Source: Leclercia sp. AS011
GTDB lineage: Bacteria; Pseudomonadota; Gammaproteobacteria; Enterobacterales; Enterobacteriaceae
Assembly: GCF_037152535.1 (NCBI RefSeq)
Contig: NZ_JBBCMA010000001.1
Span: forward strand, 2,046,001-2,110,000
DNA length: 64,000 bases
Direction of reading: 5' to 3'
Position 1 is the stretch's first letter, and each line of letters begins with the position of its first letter. Shown here piece by piece: positions 1-10,381 of this stretch. Position numbers and translations under genes: made by a program. Below the pieces are notes generated by a model. The model made no database searches. It was not told where the DNA came from and saw only the letters and a list, made by a program, of their open reading frames with translations.

Positions 1-1
1 C

Positions 2-1801
2 AGCCCGAACGGCGGCGGCGCGGAAGATCAGCAGACTCCGCTGCAAATCGGCAATACCCTGTTCCTCTGTACACCGCACAACAACGTGATTGCCGTTGAT
101 GCGACCACCGGCAAGGAGTTGTGGAAAACTGAGATCAACGCCAAACAGAAAAAGTGGATGCGTTGTCGCGGCCTGGCGTACTTTGATGCCACAGCCCCGC
201 TGCAGCAGCCAACCCTGCCGGGCTCTTCGCCGGTGGCGGCCGTTTCGCTGCCTGCGGATGCTCAGTGCAAACGCCGGATCATCATGAACAGCGTCACGCC
301 GGAACTGGTGGCCCTGGATGCGGATACCGGTAAATTCTGCGAAGACTTCGGCAATCATGGCCGCGTCAGCCTCAGCGCTCAAATGGGTAAAGGTGCCGAC
401 ACCGGCCTCTACTATCCCACCTCAGCCCCGACGCTTGCCGGAACCACCGTGGTAGTCGGCGGTCGCGTGGCGGATAACGTGGCGACGGACATGCCGGGCG
501 GCGTGGTGCGCGGCTTCGACGTTATCACCGGCCAGCTGCGCTGGGCCTTCGATCCGGGTAACCCGGACGACCAGCAGGCTCCGCCCGCAGATGAAAACTT
601 CACCCGCTCCACCCCGAACGTCTGGGCCCCGATGTCTTACGATCCGCAGTCCAACACCGTCTATATGCCCACCGGCAGCGCGGCGGTGGACCTGTGGGGC
701 GTGAAGCACAACGATCTGGATCGTAAGTTTGGCGCCTCGATGGTGGCGGTGGATGCCAGCACTGGCAAGGTGAAATGGGTTTACCAGACCGTTCATAACG
801 ACCTCTGGGACTTTGACGTCCCGATGCAGCCCACCTTCACTGATTTCCCGACTGCGGATGGCAAAACCACCCCGGCGCTGATCTTCGGCACCAAATCCGG
901 CCAGCTGTTTGTGCTGGATCGCGCGACCGGTCAGCCCTTGACCAAAGTCGAAGAGCGCCAGGTGACCCAGGGCCAGATCCCGAAAGAGATCTACTCCCCG
1001 ACCCAGCCCTTCTCGGTGGGGATGCCGACCATTGGCGCAGACGTGCTGAAAGAGTCCGACATGTGGGGTGCGACGCCGTTTGACCAGCTGATCTGCCGTA
1101 TCGAGTTTAAATCCAAACGGTACAACGGCCTGTTTACCCCGCCGGGGGATGACCCGTCCCTGAACCTGCCTGGCTCCTTAGGCGGCATGAACTGGGGCGG
1201 ACTGTCGATTGACCCGGTAAATCAGTACCTGTTCATCAACGACATGCGCGTGGGCCTCGAAGTTCAGCTTATCCCGGCCTCGCCGGAGATCCAGGGAGCC
1301 AAAAACGACGGCAACGAAGCCGCCGCCATCAGCCGCCCGGTGCCGCTGGCCGGTACGCCGTATGCCATTAACGCCAAAGTACGCTTTATGTCGCCGGTGG
1401 AAATTCCGTGCCAGAAACCACCGTTTGGTACCCTGACGGCGGTGGATCTGAAAACCCAGAAAATTGCCTGGCAGGTGCCGGTGGGCACGGTGAAGGATAC
1501 CGGTCCGTTTGGCGTGAAGATGGGGCTGCCTATCCCAATCGGGATGCCGACCATCGGCGGCACCATGGCTACCCAGGGCGGCCTGGTGTTTATCGCCTCC
1601 ACGCAGGATTACTACCTGCGCGCGTTCGATACCTCTACCGGGAAAGAGGTGTGGAAAGCCCGCCTGCCGGTGGGGAGCCAGAGCACGCCCATCAGCTACA
1701 AATCGCCGGTGGATGGCAAGCAATACCTGCTGATCACCGCGGGCGGCGCGCGTAACTCGCCGGATCGCGGCGACTACGTGATTGCGTATAAGCTGCCGTA
1801 A
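2..1801 (+). CDS. Membrane-bound PQQ-dependent dehydrogenase (glucose/quinate/shikimate family), 5' end outside window
   Basis: The reading frame is open from the first bases of the window, so this is the C-terminal ~599 residues of a protein whose family is about 800 residues (E. coli Gcd, 796). The missing part should hold the N-terminal membrane helices; what is seen is the periplasmic eight-bladed propeller. Visible features are repeated tryptophan-docking-like segments ('DATTGKELWK', 'DASTGKVKWVY', 'DTSTGKEVWK'), the HNDLWDFDVP stretch corresponding to the catalytic Asp region of Gcd, and FGTKSGQLFVLDR matching the Lys that contacts PQQ. Family members oxidise glucose, quinate or shikimate in the periplasm and pass electrons to ubiquinone; the substrate cannot be decided here. 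Gcd in E. coli lies elsewhere, so this is probably a second, accessory paralogue. It is followed by a hairpin and then by DJ-1-like and nitroreductase genes on the same strand. Confidence 0.88.
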   Translation, partial: SPNGGGAEDQQTPLQIGNTLFLCTPHNNVIAVDATTGKELWKTEINAKQKKWMRCRGLAYFDATAPLQQPTLPGSSPVAAVSLPADAQCKRRIIMNSVTPELVALDADTGKFCEDFGNHGRVSLSAQMGKGADTGLYYPTSAPTLAGTTVVVGGRVADNVATDMPGGVVRGFDVITGQLRWAFDPGNPDDQQAPPADENFTRSTPNVWAPMSYDPQSNTVYMPTGSAAVDLWGVKHNDLDRKFGASMVAVDASTGKVKWVYQTVHNDLWDFDVPMQPTFTDFPTADGKTTPALIFGTKSGQLFVLDRATGQPLTKVEERQVTQGQIPKEIYSPTQPFSVGMPTIGADVLKESDMWGATPFDQLICRIEFKSKRYNGLFTPPGDDPSLNLPGSLGGMNWGGLSIDPVNQYLFINDMRVGLEVQLIPASPEIQGAKNDGNEAAAISRPVPLAGTPYAINAKVRFMSPVEIPCQKPPFGTLTAVDLKTQKIAWQVPVGTVKDTGPFGVKMGLPIPIGMPTIGGTMATQGGLVFIASTQDYYLRAFDTSTGKEVWKARLPVGSQSTPISYKSPVDGKQYLLITAGGARNSPDRGDYVIAYKLP

Positions 1802-1813
1802 TAGTTCCGAAAC

Positions 1814-1835
1814 AGCCATCCCTTCGGGGATGGCT
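1814..1835 (+). terminator. Hairpin after the PQQ dehydrogenase gene
   Basis: A perfect 9-bp stem (AGCCATCCC / GGGATGGCT) closed by a TTCG tetraloop starts 12 bases after the stop codon. Only a short T run follows, so it may be a weak intrinsic terminator. Confidence 0.6.
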
Positions 1836-1884
1836 TTGCCGAACCAGGCTACTTTTATATCTCGTATCATCACCGGAGATAACA

Positions 1885-2562
1885 ATGAAAGTCTTAATGG
1901 TTCTCACCTCGCACAGTGACCTGGGTAATACCGGTAAGAAAACGGGCTTCTGGCTGGAAGAGTTTGCCGCCCCGTATTACATCTTCAAGGATGCGGGGGC
2001 CGAGGTGGTGCTGGCCTCCCCGGCAGGCGGCCAGCCGCCGCTGGATCCCAAAAGCGATTCCCCCGATTTTCAGACCGAACTGACCCAGCGCTTTAAAGCC
2101 GATCCGGCGGCCCAGCGCGAACTCGCTAACACTCTCAAGCTCGACAGCGTGCGTCAGGATGATTTCGACACCGTCTTCTATCCTGGCGGCCACGGCCCGC
2201 TGTGGGATCTGGCCGAGTCACAAACCTCCATCGCCCTGATTGAAGCCTTCACCCGCGCGGGTAAACCGACGGGCTTCGTCTGCCACGCGCCGGGCGTGCT
2301 GCGCCATGTGAAGGCCGCTTCCGGCGAGCCGCTGGTCAAGGGCCGTAAGGTGACCGGCTTTACCAACGGCGAAGAGGCCGACGTCGAGCTGACCGACATC
2401 GTCCCGTTCCTGGTGGAAGATGAGCTGATCGCCCTGGGCGCTAACTACCAGAAAGGGCCGAACTGGGGATCGTACATTGTTGAAGACGGCCAGTTGATCA
2501 CCGGGCAGAACCCGGCCAGCTCCGAAGAGGTCGCCAGAGCGTTAGTCAAGGCGCTGCGTTAA
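1885..2562 (+). CDS. DJ-1/PfpI (Hsp31-like) family protein, class I glutamine-amidotransferase fold
   Basis: This 225-residue protein has the Hsp31/GATase1-like pattern: N-terminal 'MKVLMVLTSH', Glu in GFWLEE (~25), PGGHGPLWDL (~100) and the nucleophile elbow FVCHAPGVL with Cys133-His134. These Glu, Cys and His positions are the usual catalytic set of DJ-1-superfamily proteins that act as glutathione-independent glyoxalases or deglycases, or as chaperones. The start at 1885 is supported by CCGGAG eight bases upstream. It lies between two oxidoreductase genes on the same strand, so a role in removing reactive carbonyls is plausible but is inference. It is not one of the named E. coli proteins YajL, YhbO or HchA by length, so no symbol is given. 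Confidence 0.85.
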   Translation: MKVLMVLTSHSDLGNTGKKTGFWLEEFAAPYYIFKDAGAEVVLASPAGGQPPLDPKSDSPDFQTELTQRFKADPAAQRELANTLKLDSVRQDDFDTVFYPGGHGPLWDLAESQTSIALIEAFTRAGKPTGFVCHAPGVLRHVKAASGEPLVKGRKVTGFTNGEEADVELTDIVPFLVEDELIALGANYQKGPNWGSYIVEDGQLITGQNPASSEEVARALVKALR

Positions 2563-2568
2563 CCTCCC

Positions 2569-2587
2569 GCCCGGCCGCTGGCCGGGC
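2569..2587 (+). terminator. GC-rich hairpin after the DJ-1-like gene
   Basis: An 8-bp perfect stem GCCCGGCC / GGCCGGGC with a 3-nt loop begins six bases after the stop codon and is followed by CATACTTTT. It is terminator-like with an imperfect T tract. Confidence 0.55.
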
Positions 2588-2673
2588 CATACTTTTCTGC
2601 GCTTTTCGCATAGAGTGTTAAAGACAAAACGGTGCCGGGCTGCCAGGATTTTGCGATTCACACCGGAGATGCT

Positions 2674-3414
2674 ATGAACACCATTATTGACCTGTTTAAC
2701 GACCATAAAAGCGAGCGCAGTTTTACCGATCAAACTATTGATGATGCCACGCTGGACCGCATCATCAGCACCGCATACCGCGCCCCCACTTCAGTGCACT
2801 CCCAGCAGGTGTCGGTCATCGTCACCCGCGATGCCGAAAAGCGGGCGAAGATTTCGCAGATCGCCGGCGGCCAGCCGTGGATTGCCAAAGCCCCGGTGTT
2901 TATCACCTTTGTGCTGGATATGTACAAAACCGAGGTCGGCATGAAGCTGGCGGGCAAGGAGCAGGTGGCGCACCAGAGTATTGAGAGCCTGGTGGCCGGC
3001 GCAACCGACGTGGGCATTGCCCTCGGCTCTGTAATGGCAGCGGCCCGCTCCGAAGGGCTGGGGATCGTGCCGATTGGCGGCATCCGTCTGCGCCCACAGG
3101 AACTGATTGAACTGCTTGAGCTGCCGGAACACACCTTCCCGGTGGCGGGTGTGGTGATCGGTCACGTGGATGTCCCTTCGCATCACAAACCGCGTCTGCC
3201 GCTGGAGACCTTCCGCCATGACGAAGCCTATGTCACCGACGGGCTGGAAGCGAAAATCACCCGCTACAATCAGCAGATGACCGAACACTGGCAGGCCATT
3301 GACCGTCATGACGGCGATACCTGGAGTGAAAGCGTGAGTGGGTATTATCAGCACATTTACTTCCCGGACGTGCTTCCGGCGCTGATTAAGCAGGGATTTG
3401 GCGTGGATAAGTAA
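2674..3414 (+). CDS. NfsA/Frp-like NAD(P)H-dependent FMN nitroreductase
   Basis: The predicted 246-residue protein starts at ATG 2674, preceded by CACCGGAGAT; an upstream in-frame start at 2632 is rejected because it lacks a ribosome binding site and sequence similarity. The N-terminal 'DHKSERSFTDQTID', the 'APTSVHSQQ' FMN-contact region, the 'GLGIVPIGGIRLRPQELIELLELP' segment and the C-terminal 'RYNQQMTEHW...DTWSES' block follow the NfsA/Frp oxygen-insensitive flavin reductase family (NfsA of E. coli, 240 residues). Such enzymes reduce nitroaromatics and quinones by two-electron steps in the cytoplasm. It is divergent from NfsA itself, so the substrate is open. It follows the DJ-1-like gene by 111 bp with a hairpin between. 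Confidence 0.85.
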   Translation: MNTIIDLFNDHKSERSFTDQTIDDATLDRIISTAYRAPTSVHSQQVSVIVTRDAEKRAKISQIAGGQPWIAKAPVFITFVLDMYKTEVGMKLAGKEQVAHQSIESLVAGATDVGIALGSVMAAARSEGLGIVPIGGIRLRPQELIELLELPEHTFPVAGVVIGHVDVPSHHKPRLPLETFRHDEAYVTDGLEAKITRYNQQMTEHWQAIDRHDGDTWSESVSGYYQHIYFPDVLPALIKQGFGVDK

Positions 3415-3423
3415 TGTGTAACA

Positions 3424-3561
3424 TTGCCCGGCGGCGCTGCGCTTGCACGGGCCTACGGGACATGTGCGCGCTGCGGGTATTGCCCGGCGGCGCTGCGCTT
3501 GCGCGGGCCTACGGGTTATGTGCCCTTTGTAGGCCGGGTAAGCGCAGCGCCACCCGGCAAA
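3424..3561 (+). repeat. REP cluster (three units, BIME-like)
   Basis: Three copies of the palindromic REP unit are present: two in direct orientation (3426-3456 and 3481-3512, GCCCGGCGGCGCTGCGCTTG... core) and one inverted (about 3530-3560, GTAGGCCGGGTAAGCGCAGC core). They fill the gap between the convergent nitroreductase and small lipoprotein-like genes. Confidence 0.9.
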
Positions 3562-3567
3562 AATGCA

Positions 3568-3957
3568 TCAGGTCGGCATCGAGAAGGTGGTGACCTTATT
3601 GGTCTGCGGATCGATAGAGATGATGCAGATAGCAAAGTTGCCGCCAAGGCGGTCTTTACGATCGGAAATACGCAGATTGTAGGTCTCGGAGAACGAGGTA
3701 TAGCCCGAGGAGTTGGACTCGTTCAGCTTGAAGCCAACAATCTGTTCGAAATAGTCACGGGATTTACCGACGCTGGTTTTGCACTGGTCATTGGTGATGG
3801 TGCCGGACTGTTTTGCCGCCGCCGCGGTTTGCGTGCCGGTGGACGATTTCGGCGTCAGGGCCGTATTGACCGCTTTCATCCCGTCACTCATGTTTTTCTG
3901 GAAATCGGCGCAAGAAGCAGAAAGTAAAACCATGCCGCATAAAAGGAGCTTTTTCAT
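3568..3957 (-). CDS. Small putative lipoprotein or secreted protein of unknown function
   Basis: The 129-residue product starts at ATG 3957 (AAGGATTAC ribosome binding site) with 'MKKLLLCGMVLLSASCADFQ'. This has a positively charged start, a hydrophobic core and a Cys at position 16, as in a lipoprotein signal. The lipobox is imperfect (LSASC has Ser at -3), so either lipidation or ordinary secretion is possible. The rest has an Ala/Thr/Lys-rich linker (~35-55), two Cys (~59 and ~111) that could form a disulfide, and a small folded domain ending 'NKVTTFSMPT'. I do not recognise the family. A longer in-frame start at 3999 would put the signal peptide internally and is rejected. Confidence 0.72.
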   Translation of the reverse strand: MKKLLLCGMVLLSASCADFQKNMSDGMKAVNTALTPKSSTGTQTAAAAKQSGTITNDQCKTSVGKSRDYFEQIVGFKLNESNSSGYTSFSETYNLRISDRKDRLGGNFAICIISIDPQTNKVTTFSMPT

Positions 3958-4103
3958 TGTAATCCTTACAATATTTAACGTTATTGAACCATTAAGCATT
4001 ATAATTTTTACAAATAGTTAACTCCAGCAAACCTTTTACACGGCATTTTATAACTTACTGAATAACAATACTTTTCACATTAAGTTCTACAATAATTGGT
4101 AGG

Positions 4104-5015
4104 TTATCCCTTAATTCGCGGATCCAGCGCGTCGCGCAACCCATCTCCCAGCAAATTAAACGCCAGCACGGTGAGGAAAATCGCCATGCTCGGGAACAGC
4201 GCCACGTGGGGAGCAATCACCATATCGGCCCGCGCCTCGTTGAGCATGGCCCCCCACTCCGGGGTTGGCGGCTGAGCGCCCAGCCCTAAGAACGACAGGC
4301 TGGCGGCCGAAATAATCGACACCCCGATACGCATGGTGAAATAGACCACAATCGAGGAGACGGTGCCCGGCAGAATATGGTTGAACAGGATGGTGGTATC
4401 GCTGGCCCCGATGCTGCGCGCCGACTCGATAAAGGTCTGCTGCTTCAGCACCAGGGTGTTGCCGCGCACCAGGCGGGCGAAGGCCGGGATCGAGAAGATC
4501 GCCACGGCGATAATCACGTTCGCCATACCATTCCCCATCACCGCCACCACCGCAATCGCCAGCAGAATGCCGGGAAAGGCAAAAAGCACGTCGCAGATGC
4601 GCATGATTATGCGGTCCCACCAGCCCTCGTAGTACCCCGCCAGCAACCCCAGCACCGTGCCGATAGCCGCGCCGATCAGCACCGCTAACACCCCGGCAGC
4701 CAGCGAGATCTGTGCCCCCATCAACACCCGGCTGAAGATATCCCGCCCCAGGGAGTCCACGCCGAACCAGTGCATCATCGACGGGCCTTCGTTCAGGCGG
4801 TCGTAGTCGAAGTAGTTCTCCGCATCAAAGGGGACAATCCAGGGGGCCAGCACCGCCACCAGGATCAGCAGCAGGACAAACAGCCCGGCGGCCATCGCCA
4901 CCGGCTGCTTGCGAAAGCGCCGCCAGAATTCATGCCACGGGGTGCGGATCTGATCCGGTTTAAGCCCCGGCATGGCCTTTAACATGGCCTGCCGACGCCA
5001 GTTTAACAGTCGCAT
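4104..5015 (-). CDS. gsiD: Glutathione ABC importer permease GsiD
   Basis: The 303-residue protein is the same length as and closely similar to E. coli GsiD. It has an N-terminal cytoplasmic segment with '[14 protein letters not shown]', a first membrane helix, the periplasmic '[17 protein letters not shown]' signature of DppC/OppC permeases, five further helices, and the EAA loop '[21 protein letters not shown]' that contacts the ATPase. With GsiC it forms the membrane channel for glutathione. Its start codon immediately follows the gsiC stop, so the two are translationally coupled. It is the last gene of iaaA-gsiABCD. Confidence 0.97.
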   Translation of the reverse strand: MRLLNWRRQAMLKAMPGLKPDQIRTPWHEFWRRFRKQPVAMAAGLFVLLLILVAVLAPWIVPFDAENYFDYDRLNEGPSMMHWFGVDSLGRDIFSRVLMGAQISLAAGVLAVLIGAAIGTVLGLLAGYYEGWWDRIIMRICDVLFAFPGILLAIAVVAVMGNGMANVIIAVAIFSIPAFARLVRGNTLVLKQQTFIESARSIGASDTTILFNHILPGTVSSIVVYFTMRIGVSIISAASLSFLGLGAQPPTPEWGAMLNEARADMVIAPHVALFPSMAIFLTVLAFNLLGDGLRDALDPRIKG

Positions 5016-5936
5016 CTACTTGTACCTGATAGCGGGATTAATGGCGGCATAGAGCACATCCACCACTAAGTTGATAAGAATAAACTCCAGCGAAAAGAGC
5101 AGCACTTCCGCCTGGATCACCGGGTAGTCGCGCATGTCGACGGAATCGACCAGCAAGCGCCCGAGTCCCGGCCAGTTGAAGACCTTTTCCACCACGATCG
5201 AGCCGCCGAGCAGGAAGCCAAACTGCAGCCCCATCATGGTCACCACCGGGATCATCGCGTTGCGCAGGCCGTGCTTGAGGATCACCCACTTCTCGCTGAC
5301 CCCCTTCGCCCGGGCGGTGCGCATGTAATCTTCGTTCAGCACGTCAACAAACGAGGCGCGGGTAAAGCGCGCCATCACCGCCGCCACCGCCGCGCCGAGC
5401 GTCAGGGAAGGCAGAATGTAGTGCCGCCAGCTGTCGGCCCCCACGGTGGGCAGCCAGCCCAGCTCAACGGAGAAGACCTGCATCAGCAGCATCCCCAGCG
5501 CAAAAGCCGGGAAGGAGATCCCCGTCACCGCCAGCGCCATCCCCAGCCGGTCCGGCCAGCGGTTACGCCAGACGGCGGCCACAATTCCAGCCCCCAGACC
5601 AAAGAGTACCGCCCAGACCATACTGGCAATGGTCAGCCAGAAGGTGGGCATAAAGCGGCTGGCGATCTCTTCCGAAACCGGTCGACGCGACACCATCGAC
5701 GTCCCAAAATCGCCCTGCAGGACGTTGGTGATGTAGTGCCAGAACTGCCGGTAGAGCGGCTGATCCAGCCCCAGCTGCTTACGCACCAGTTCGATGACCG
5801 TGGCATCCGCTTCCGGGCCGGCAATCAACCGCGCCGGATCCCCCGGCAGCATATGGACGAATAAAAAGACCAGCACCGCCACAATCAGCAGCGTCGGGAT
5901 CAGCCCCAGCAGGCGTTTAATCACATAATTCAGCAT
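5016..5936 (-). CDS. gsiC: Glutathione ABC importer permease GsiC
   Basis: The start at 5936 gives 306 residues beginning '[14 protein letters not shown]', the same as E. coli GsiC; it has GAGAGG nine bases upstream. The protein is a DppB/OppB-type permease with about six helices. It carries the conserved '[15 protein letters not shown]' segment after helix 1 and the EAA motif '[22 protein letters not shown]'. It pairs with GsiD in the inner membrane and is fed by the periplasmic binding protein GsiB. The gene lies 47 bp downstream of gsiB and abuts gsiD. Confidence 0.97.
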   Translation of the reverse strand: MLNYVIKRLLGLIPTLLIVAVLVFLFVHMLPGDPARLIAGPEADATVIELVRKQLGLDQPLYRQFWHYITNVLQGDFGTSMVSRRPVSEEIASRFMPTFWLTIASMVWAVLFGLGAGIVAAVWRNRWPDRLGMALAVTGISFPAFALGMLLMQVFSVELGWLPTVGADSWRHYILPSLTLGAAVAAVMARFTRASFVDVLNEDYMRTARAKGVSEKWVILKHGLRNAMIPVVTMMGLQFGFLLGGSIVVEKVFNWPGLGRLLVDSVDMRDYPVIQAEVLLFSLEFILINLVVDVLYAAINPAIRYK

Positions 5937-5983
5937 GCACATTCCTCTCATCCCGCAGGTAGATACCTGCGGGAATGAGTGCT

Positions 5984-7522
5984 CTATTTCAGATCCGCGT
6001 CGTCAAAGCTAAAGCCGGTATCCGGCATGATGTAGAACCCGGTCAGCGCCTTGTTGTGCGCCGAGACCAGCTTCTCAACCACCAGCGGCACCCATGGCGA
6101 CTCCTTCCAGATGGTGTCCTGCGCATCCTTGTACAGCTTCGCTTTCTCTTCCGGTTGCGTGGTTTTCAGGGCATCGGTCAGATCTTTATCCACCTGCGGG
6201 TTGCTGTAGAACGCGGTGTTGAACAGGGTTGGCGGCTGGTTATTGGATGCAAACAGCGGCGACAGCGCCCAGTCGGCTTCGCCAGTGGAGGCCGACCAGC
6301 CGGTGTAGAACATCCTCACCCCGCTCTCTTTCTGCCCTTTGCCTTCTACTTCGGCGGCACGCTGTCCGGCATCCATCGCCGTCACCTGGACCTTAATGCC
6401 CACCTGTGCCAGCTGCTGCTGGGTAAACTGCAGCACCTTCTGGGCGGTGCTGTGGTTGTGCGACGACCACAGGGTGGTGCTGAAACCGTTCGGGAAGCCC
6501 GCCTCTTTCAGCAGCGCCCGCGCTTTTGTCGGGTTGTATTCCCACGGGTGATACTGCTGGGAATAGGCGATAGAGGGCGGCACCACCCCCGTGGCCGGGG
6601 TGGCGTAACCGGCGAAGGCCACCTTCACCAGCGCCTCGCGGTTGATGGCGTAGTTAATCGCCTCGCGCACTTTCGGGTTATCGAACGGCTTTTGCGTCAC
6701 GTTCATGCTGATGTAGCGCTGCATGATCGACGGGCTGGCTACCAGCTCCAGCTTGCTGTTTTTGCTCAGCAGCGCCGCCTGCTCATAGGGGATCGGGAAA
6801 GCAAACTGCGCTTCGCCGGTCTGGAGCATGGCCGCGCGGGTGTTGTTATCCACCACCGGACGCCAGGTGATGGTGTCCAGCTTCGGCAGCCCCTGCTGCC
6901 AGTATCCGGCGAATTTCTTCACCTTCACAAAGTCGGTCTGGTTCCAGGTCACCAGCTCATACGGGCCGGTACCCACCGGATGGAAGCCGATCTCTTTGCC
7001 GTACTTTTTCAGTGCCGCCGGGGAGATCATCGCCGTGGCCGGGTGGGCCAGAATGTTGATAAAGGCCGAGAACGGCTCTTTGAGGGTGATTTTTACCGTA
7101 GTGGGATCCACCGCTTCGGTGCTGGCGATGTTTTTATACAGGTTGTAGCGCTTGAGGCTATTTTCCGGGTTGCTGGCGCGATCGAGGTTAGCCTTCACCG
7201 CCTCAGCGTTGAAGTCGGTGCCGTCCTGGAACTTCACCCCGCTGCGCAGCTTGATGGTATAGACCAGCCCGTCGTCAGAGACGTTGTAGCTCTCGGCCAG
7301 CACGTTTTTCAGGTTCATCTCTTTATCGAGGCCAAACAGCCCCTGATAAAACGACTTCGCCACCGCCTGGGACAGGGTGTCGTTGGCGTCATAAGGATCG
7401 AGGGTGGTGAAGTTGGAGGCCACCGCCACCACCACGTCTTTTGCGGCGAAAGCCGGGGTGGCCGCCAGGGCGGCCGTTACGCTCGCGGCTAACAGCCATC
7501 TGCGAGCAACAAATGTTGTCAT
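5984..7522 (-). CDS. gsiB: Periplasmic glutathione-binding protein GsiB
   Basis: The start at 7522 gives 512 residues, the length of E. coli GsiB. A signal peptide ([20 protein letters not shown], cleavage after AFA ~26) leads into '[24 protein letters not shown]', typical of the SBP_bac_5 oligopeptide-binding family. The remainder follows GsiB closely ('[22 protein letters not shown]', '[20 protein letters not shown]'). It captures glutathione in the periplasm for GsiCD. It lies 37 bp downstream of gsiA. A longer in-frame start at 7618 overlaps gsiA and would bury the signal peptide, so it is rejected. Confidence 0.97.
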   Translation of the reverse strand: MTTFVARRWLLAASVTAALAATPAFAAKDVVVAVASNFTTLDPYDANDTLSQAVAKSFYQGLFGLDKEMNLKNVLAESYNVSDDGLVYTIKLRSGVKFQDGTDFNAEAVKANLDRASNPENSLKRYNLYKNIASTEAVDPTTVKITLKEPFSAFINILAHPATAMISPAALKKYGKEIGFHPVGTGPYELVTWNQTDFVKVKKFAGYWQQGLPKLDTITWRPVVDNNTRAAMLQTGEAQFAFPIPYEQAALLSKNSKLELVASPSIMQRYISMNVTQKPFDNPKVREAINYAINREALVKVAFAGYATPATGVVPPSIAYSQQYHPWEYNPTKARALLKEAGFPNGFSTTLWSSHNHSTAQKVLQFTQQQLAQVGIKVQVTAMDAGQRAAEVEGKGQKESGVRMFYTGWSASTGEADWALSPLFASNNQPPTLFNTAFYSNPQVDKDLTDALKTTQPEEKAKLYKDAQDTIWKESPWVPLVVEKLVSAHNKALTGFYIMPDTGFSFDDADLK

Positions 7523-7559
7523 TGTTGTGTTCTCCTGTTGTTCCCTGCTGTTGTGTTCT

Positions 7560-9431
7560 TTATAGGTGTTTAAAAGCATTGTCCTGGCGAGGCGGGGCGA
7601 CGAAATGGCCAGGGCCAATCTCCCGCAGCGCCACGCGCTCGGTGACTTCTCCCCGCTTGCGAATGTTGCCCGGCAGTTCGTCCTGCAACAGCACCCGCCG
7701 GGCCTGACGATGGGCCGGATCGGCCACCGGTACCGCCGCCATCAGCTTGCGGGTATAAGGGTGCTGCGGATTTTCAAATACCGCCCGCCGCGGGCCAATC
7801 TCGACGATCTGCCCGAGATACATTACCGCCACCCGGTGGCTGATGCGCTCCACCACCGCCATATCGTGGGAGATAAACAGAAAGGCGATACCCATCTCCC
7901 GCTGGAGATCGAGCAGCAGATTGATGATCTGCGCCCGGATAGAGACATCCAGCGCCGAGACCGACTCGTCGGCAATCACCACCTTCGGGTTGAGCGCCAG
8001 GGCGCGGGCAATGCAGATCCGCTGCCGCTGGCCGCCGGAAAATTCATGCGGATAACGCCAGGCGTGCTCCGGTTTGAGGCCGACGCGCTCCAGCAGCCAC
8101 GCAACCCGCCGCTGGGCGGCCTCGCCCTCCAGCAGGTTATGCACCCGTAGCGGCTCCATAATCGAATAGCCCACCGTCTGGCGGGGATCGAGAGAGGCGT
8201 AGGGATCCTGGAAAATAAACTGAATATCCCGCCGCAGATGCTGTAGCTTCCCGGCCGGGAGAGTGTCGATGCGCTCCCCGTTGAAGGTGATGGTGCCCTC
8301 CTGGGCCTCCACCAGCCGCAGCAGCGCGCGACCGGTGGTGGACTTACCGCTGCCGGACTCACCCACCAGCGACAGCGTTTCGCCGGGCCAGAGATCGAAG
8401 CTGACGTTCTCCACCGCGTGCACTTCGCGCTTAACGCGGTTCAGCAGGCCGCCGCGCAGGGGGAATCGGGTCACCAGGTCGCGCACCTGCAAAATAGGCT
8501 CACCGGGCACCACGGTATCCTGCTCGGTTTCAGCCTCCTGAAAACCAGGATTCGCCAGCGAGATCAGCGGAAAACGGCGCGGCAGGTCGCTGCCGTTCAT
8601 CGCCCCGAGACGCGGGACCGCGGCCAGCAGCGCCCGGGTATAAGGGTGTTCAGGGGAGTGGAATATCTGCTCAACCGGGCCGGCCTCCACCGCCTCGCCC
8701 TGGTACATCACCAGCACCCGGTCGGCAATATCCGCCACCACGCCCATGTCATGGGTGATAAAGATCACCCCCATCTCCATCTCCTCCTGCAATACCTTAA
8801 TGAGCTGCAGGATCTGCGCCTGGATGGTGACGTCCAGCGCGGTGGTGGGCTCATCGGCGATCAGCACCGCCGGACGACAGGAGAGCGCCATGGCGATCAT
8901 CACCCGCTGGCGCATGCCGCCGGAGAGCTGATGCGGGTAGCGCCCCAGGATGGCGTCCGCCTCCGGGATCCGCACCTGCTCCAGCATGCGTCTGGCTTCG
9001 GCCAGCGCCTCTTCGCCGTTCAGCCCCTGGTGCAGACGGATGGATTCAGCGATCTGCTCCCCCACCGGGAAGACCGGGTTGAGGGAGGTCATCGGCTCCT
9101 GAAAAATCATGGCGATATCGGCCCCGCGCACGCCGCGCATCTGGGACGAGGTCAGGGTGGTGAGATCGCTCACCTGGCCGTTGCGGCGACGCAGCAGCAG
9201 GCTGTCGCACGCCACTTGCCCGCCGGACTGTTCAATCAGGCGCATTAAGGACAGGGCGGTGACCGACTTACCCGAGCCGGACTCCCCGACGATCGCCAGA
9301 GTTTCGCCACGTTTCAGCGAAAAGGAGAGATTTTTTACCGCCGGGATCGGCTGCCGCTCATCGGGAAAGGCGACGTTCAGGTTCTGCACCGCCAGCACCT
9401 GCTGGCTGTCGAGTTCATCGCTGTGCGGCAT
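7560..9431 (-). CDS. gsiA: Glutathione ABC importer ATPase GsiA (tandem nucleotide-binding domains)
   Basis: At 623 residues it matches E. coli GsiA in length and sequence. Two ABC domains are fused: the first has Walker A GESGSGKS at 49-56, LSGGMRQR and ADEPTTALD; the second has GESGSGKS near 351, FSGGQRQR and ADESVSALD. Each ends in the oligopeptide-transporter C-terminal region ('[12 protein letters not shown]', '[12 protein letters not shown]'). It energises GsiC/GsiD in glutathione uptake. The gene follows iaaA by 11 bp. Confidence 0.97.
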   Translation of the reverse strand: MPHSDELDSQQVLAVQNLNVAFPDERQPIPAVKNLSFSLKRGETLAIVGESGSGKSVTALSLMRLIEQSGGQVACDSLLLRRRNGQVSDLTTLTSSQMRGVRGADIAMIFQEPMTSLNPVFPVGEQIAESIRLHQGLNGEEALAEARRMLEQVRIPEADAILGRYPHQLSGGMRQRVMIAMALSCRPAVLIADEPTTALDVTIQAQILQLIKVLQEEMEMGVIFITHDMGVVADIADRVLVMYQGEAVEAGPVEQIFHSPEHPYTRALLAAVPRLGAMNGSDLPRRFPLISLANPGFQEAETEQDTVVPGEPILQVRDLVTRFPLRGGLLNRVKREVHAVENVSFDLWPGETLSLVGESGSGKSTTGRALLRLVEAQEGTITFNGERIDTLPAGKLQHLRRDIQFIFQDPYASLDPRQTVGYSIMEPLRVHNLLEGEAAQRRVAWLLERVGLKPEHAWRYPHEFSGGQRQRICIARALALNPKVVIADESVSALDVSIRAQIINLLLDLQREMGIAFLFISHDMAVVERISHRVAVMYLGQIVEIGPRRAVFENPQHPYTRKLMAAVPVADPAHRQARRVLLQDELPGNIRKRGEVTERVALREIGPGHFVAPPRQDNAFKHL

Positions 9432-9442
9432 CCCTTTCCCCC

Positions 9443-10381
9443 TTATTCACGGTAAATTCCGGTGCTCGGCGTATCGCCGGCATAGCCCCAGGCACGGTAC
9501 ATGCCTTCGCTGTTGAACGGTAATGCCACGTTGCCCTCGCGATCGACGGCAATCAGTCCGCCGCTGCCCTCCAGCGCCGGAAGTTTTTCCATCACCACCC
9601 GCTCGCAGGCTTCGGCCAGGCTTAAGCCGCCGTAGTCCATCAGCGCGGCGATGTCATAGGCGGCCAGGGTGCGAATAAACACTTCCCCGGTGCCGGTACA
9701 GGAGACCGCCACGCTGGCGTTATTGGCATAGCAGCCCGCGCCGGGCAACGGGCTGTCGCCCACCCGACCGGGCAGTTTGTTGGTCATCCCGCCGGTAGAG
9801 GTGGCGGCGGCCAGGTTCCCGGCCTTGTCCAGCGCCACCGCGCCGACGGTGCCCGTTTTTGTCGATTCATCCAGCGGGGCAGCGTGATCGAGCCGGGTCT
9901 CCCCTGCGCTGCGCGCCGCCAGCAGCTGCTGATAGCGTTCGGGAGTGGAGAAAATATCTGGTGAAACCGCCTCCATGCCGTGGGCAAAGGCGAATTTTTC
10001 TGCCCCCTCGCCCACCAGCAGGACGTGCGGGCTCTGCTCCATCACCAGACGGGCAGCCAGCACCGGATTGCGCAGATGGCTGACCCCGGCCACGGCCCCC
10101 GCTTTCAGGGTTACGCCGTCCATCACGCAGGCATCCAGCTCATGGGTTTCGTCGCGGGTAAACACCGCGCCAATCCCGGCGTTAAACAGGGGGCACTCCT
10201 CCAGCAGGCGTACCGCTTCGGTCACCACATCCAGCGCGCTCTCCCCCGCCTCCAGCATCCGCTGGCCGGTTTCTACGATCGACGAGAGCGCCTCGATGTA
10301 GCGCCTCTCCTGTTCCTGACTGAGCTGCGCCCGGGTAATTGCCCCTGCGCCGCCGTGGATCGCGATCACTGCATTCCCCAT
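9443..10381 (-). CDS. iaaA: Isoaspartyl peptidase / L-asparaginase (Ntn hydrolase)
   Basis: The 312-residue precursor resembles E. coli IaaA (321 residues). The autocleavage site and N-terminal nucleophile is the Thr of '[11 protein letters not shown]', Thr178, followed by '[19 protein letters not shown]' that lines the substrate pocket and 'CYANN'. Cleavage gives alpha and beta subunits that hydrolyse beta-aspartyl dipeptides and, more weakly, asparagine. As the first gene of iaaA-gsiABCD it links peptide breakdown to glutathione and peptide uptake. Confidence 0.95.
   Translation of the reverse strand: MGNAVIAIHGGAGAITRAQLSQEQERRYIEALSSIVETGQRMLEAGESALDVVTEAVRLLEECPLFNAGIGAVFTRDETHELDACVMDGVTLKAGAVAGVSHLRNPVLAARLVMEQSPHVLLVGEGAEKFAFAHGMEAVSPDIFSTPERYQQLLAARSAGETRLDHAAPLDESTKTGTVGAVALDKAGNLAAATSTGGMTNKLPGRVGDSPLPGAGCYANNASVAVSCTGTGEVFIRTLAAYDIAALMDYGGLSLAEACERVVMEKLPALEGSGGLIAVDREGNVALPFNSEGMYRAWGYAGDTPSTGIYRE

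Noticed and set aside
5975..7492. Open frame of 505 codons on the plus strand opposite gsiB
   Set aside because: It is antisense to a full-length, well-conserved gsiB and has shadow-like composition.
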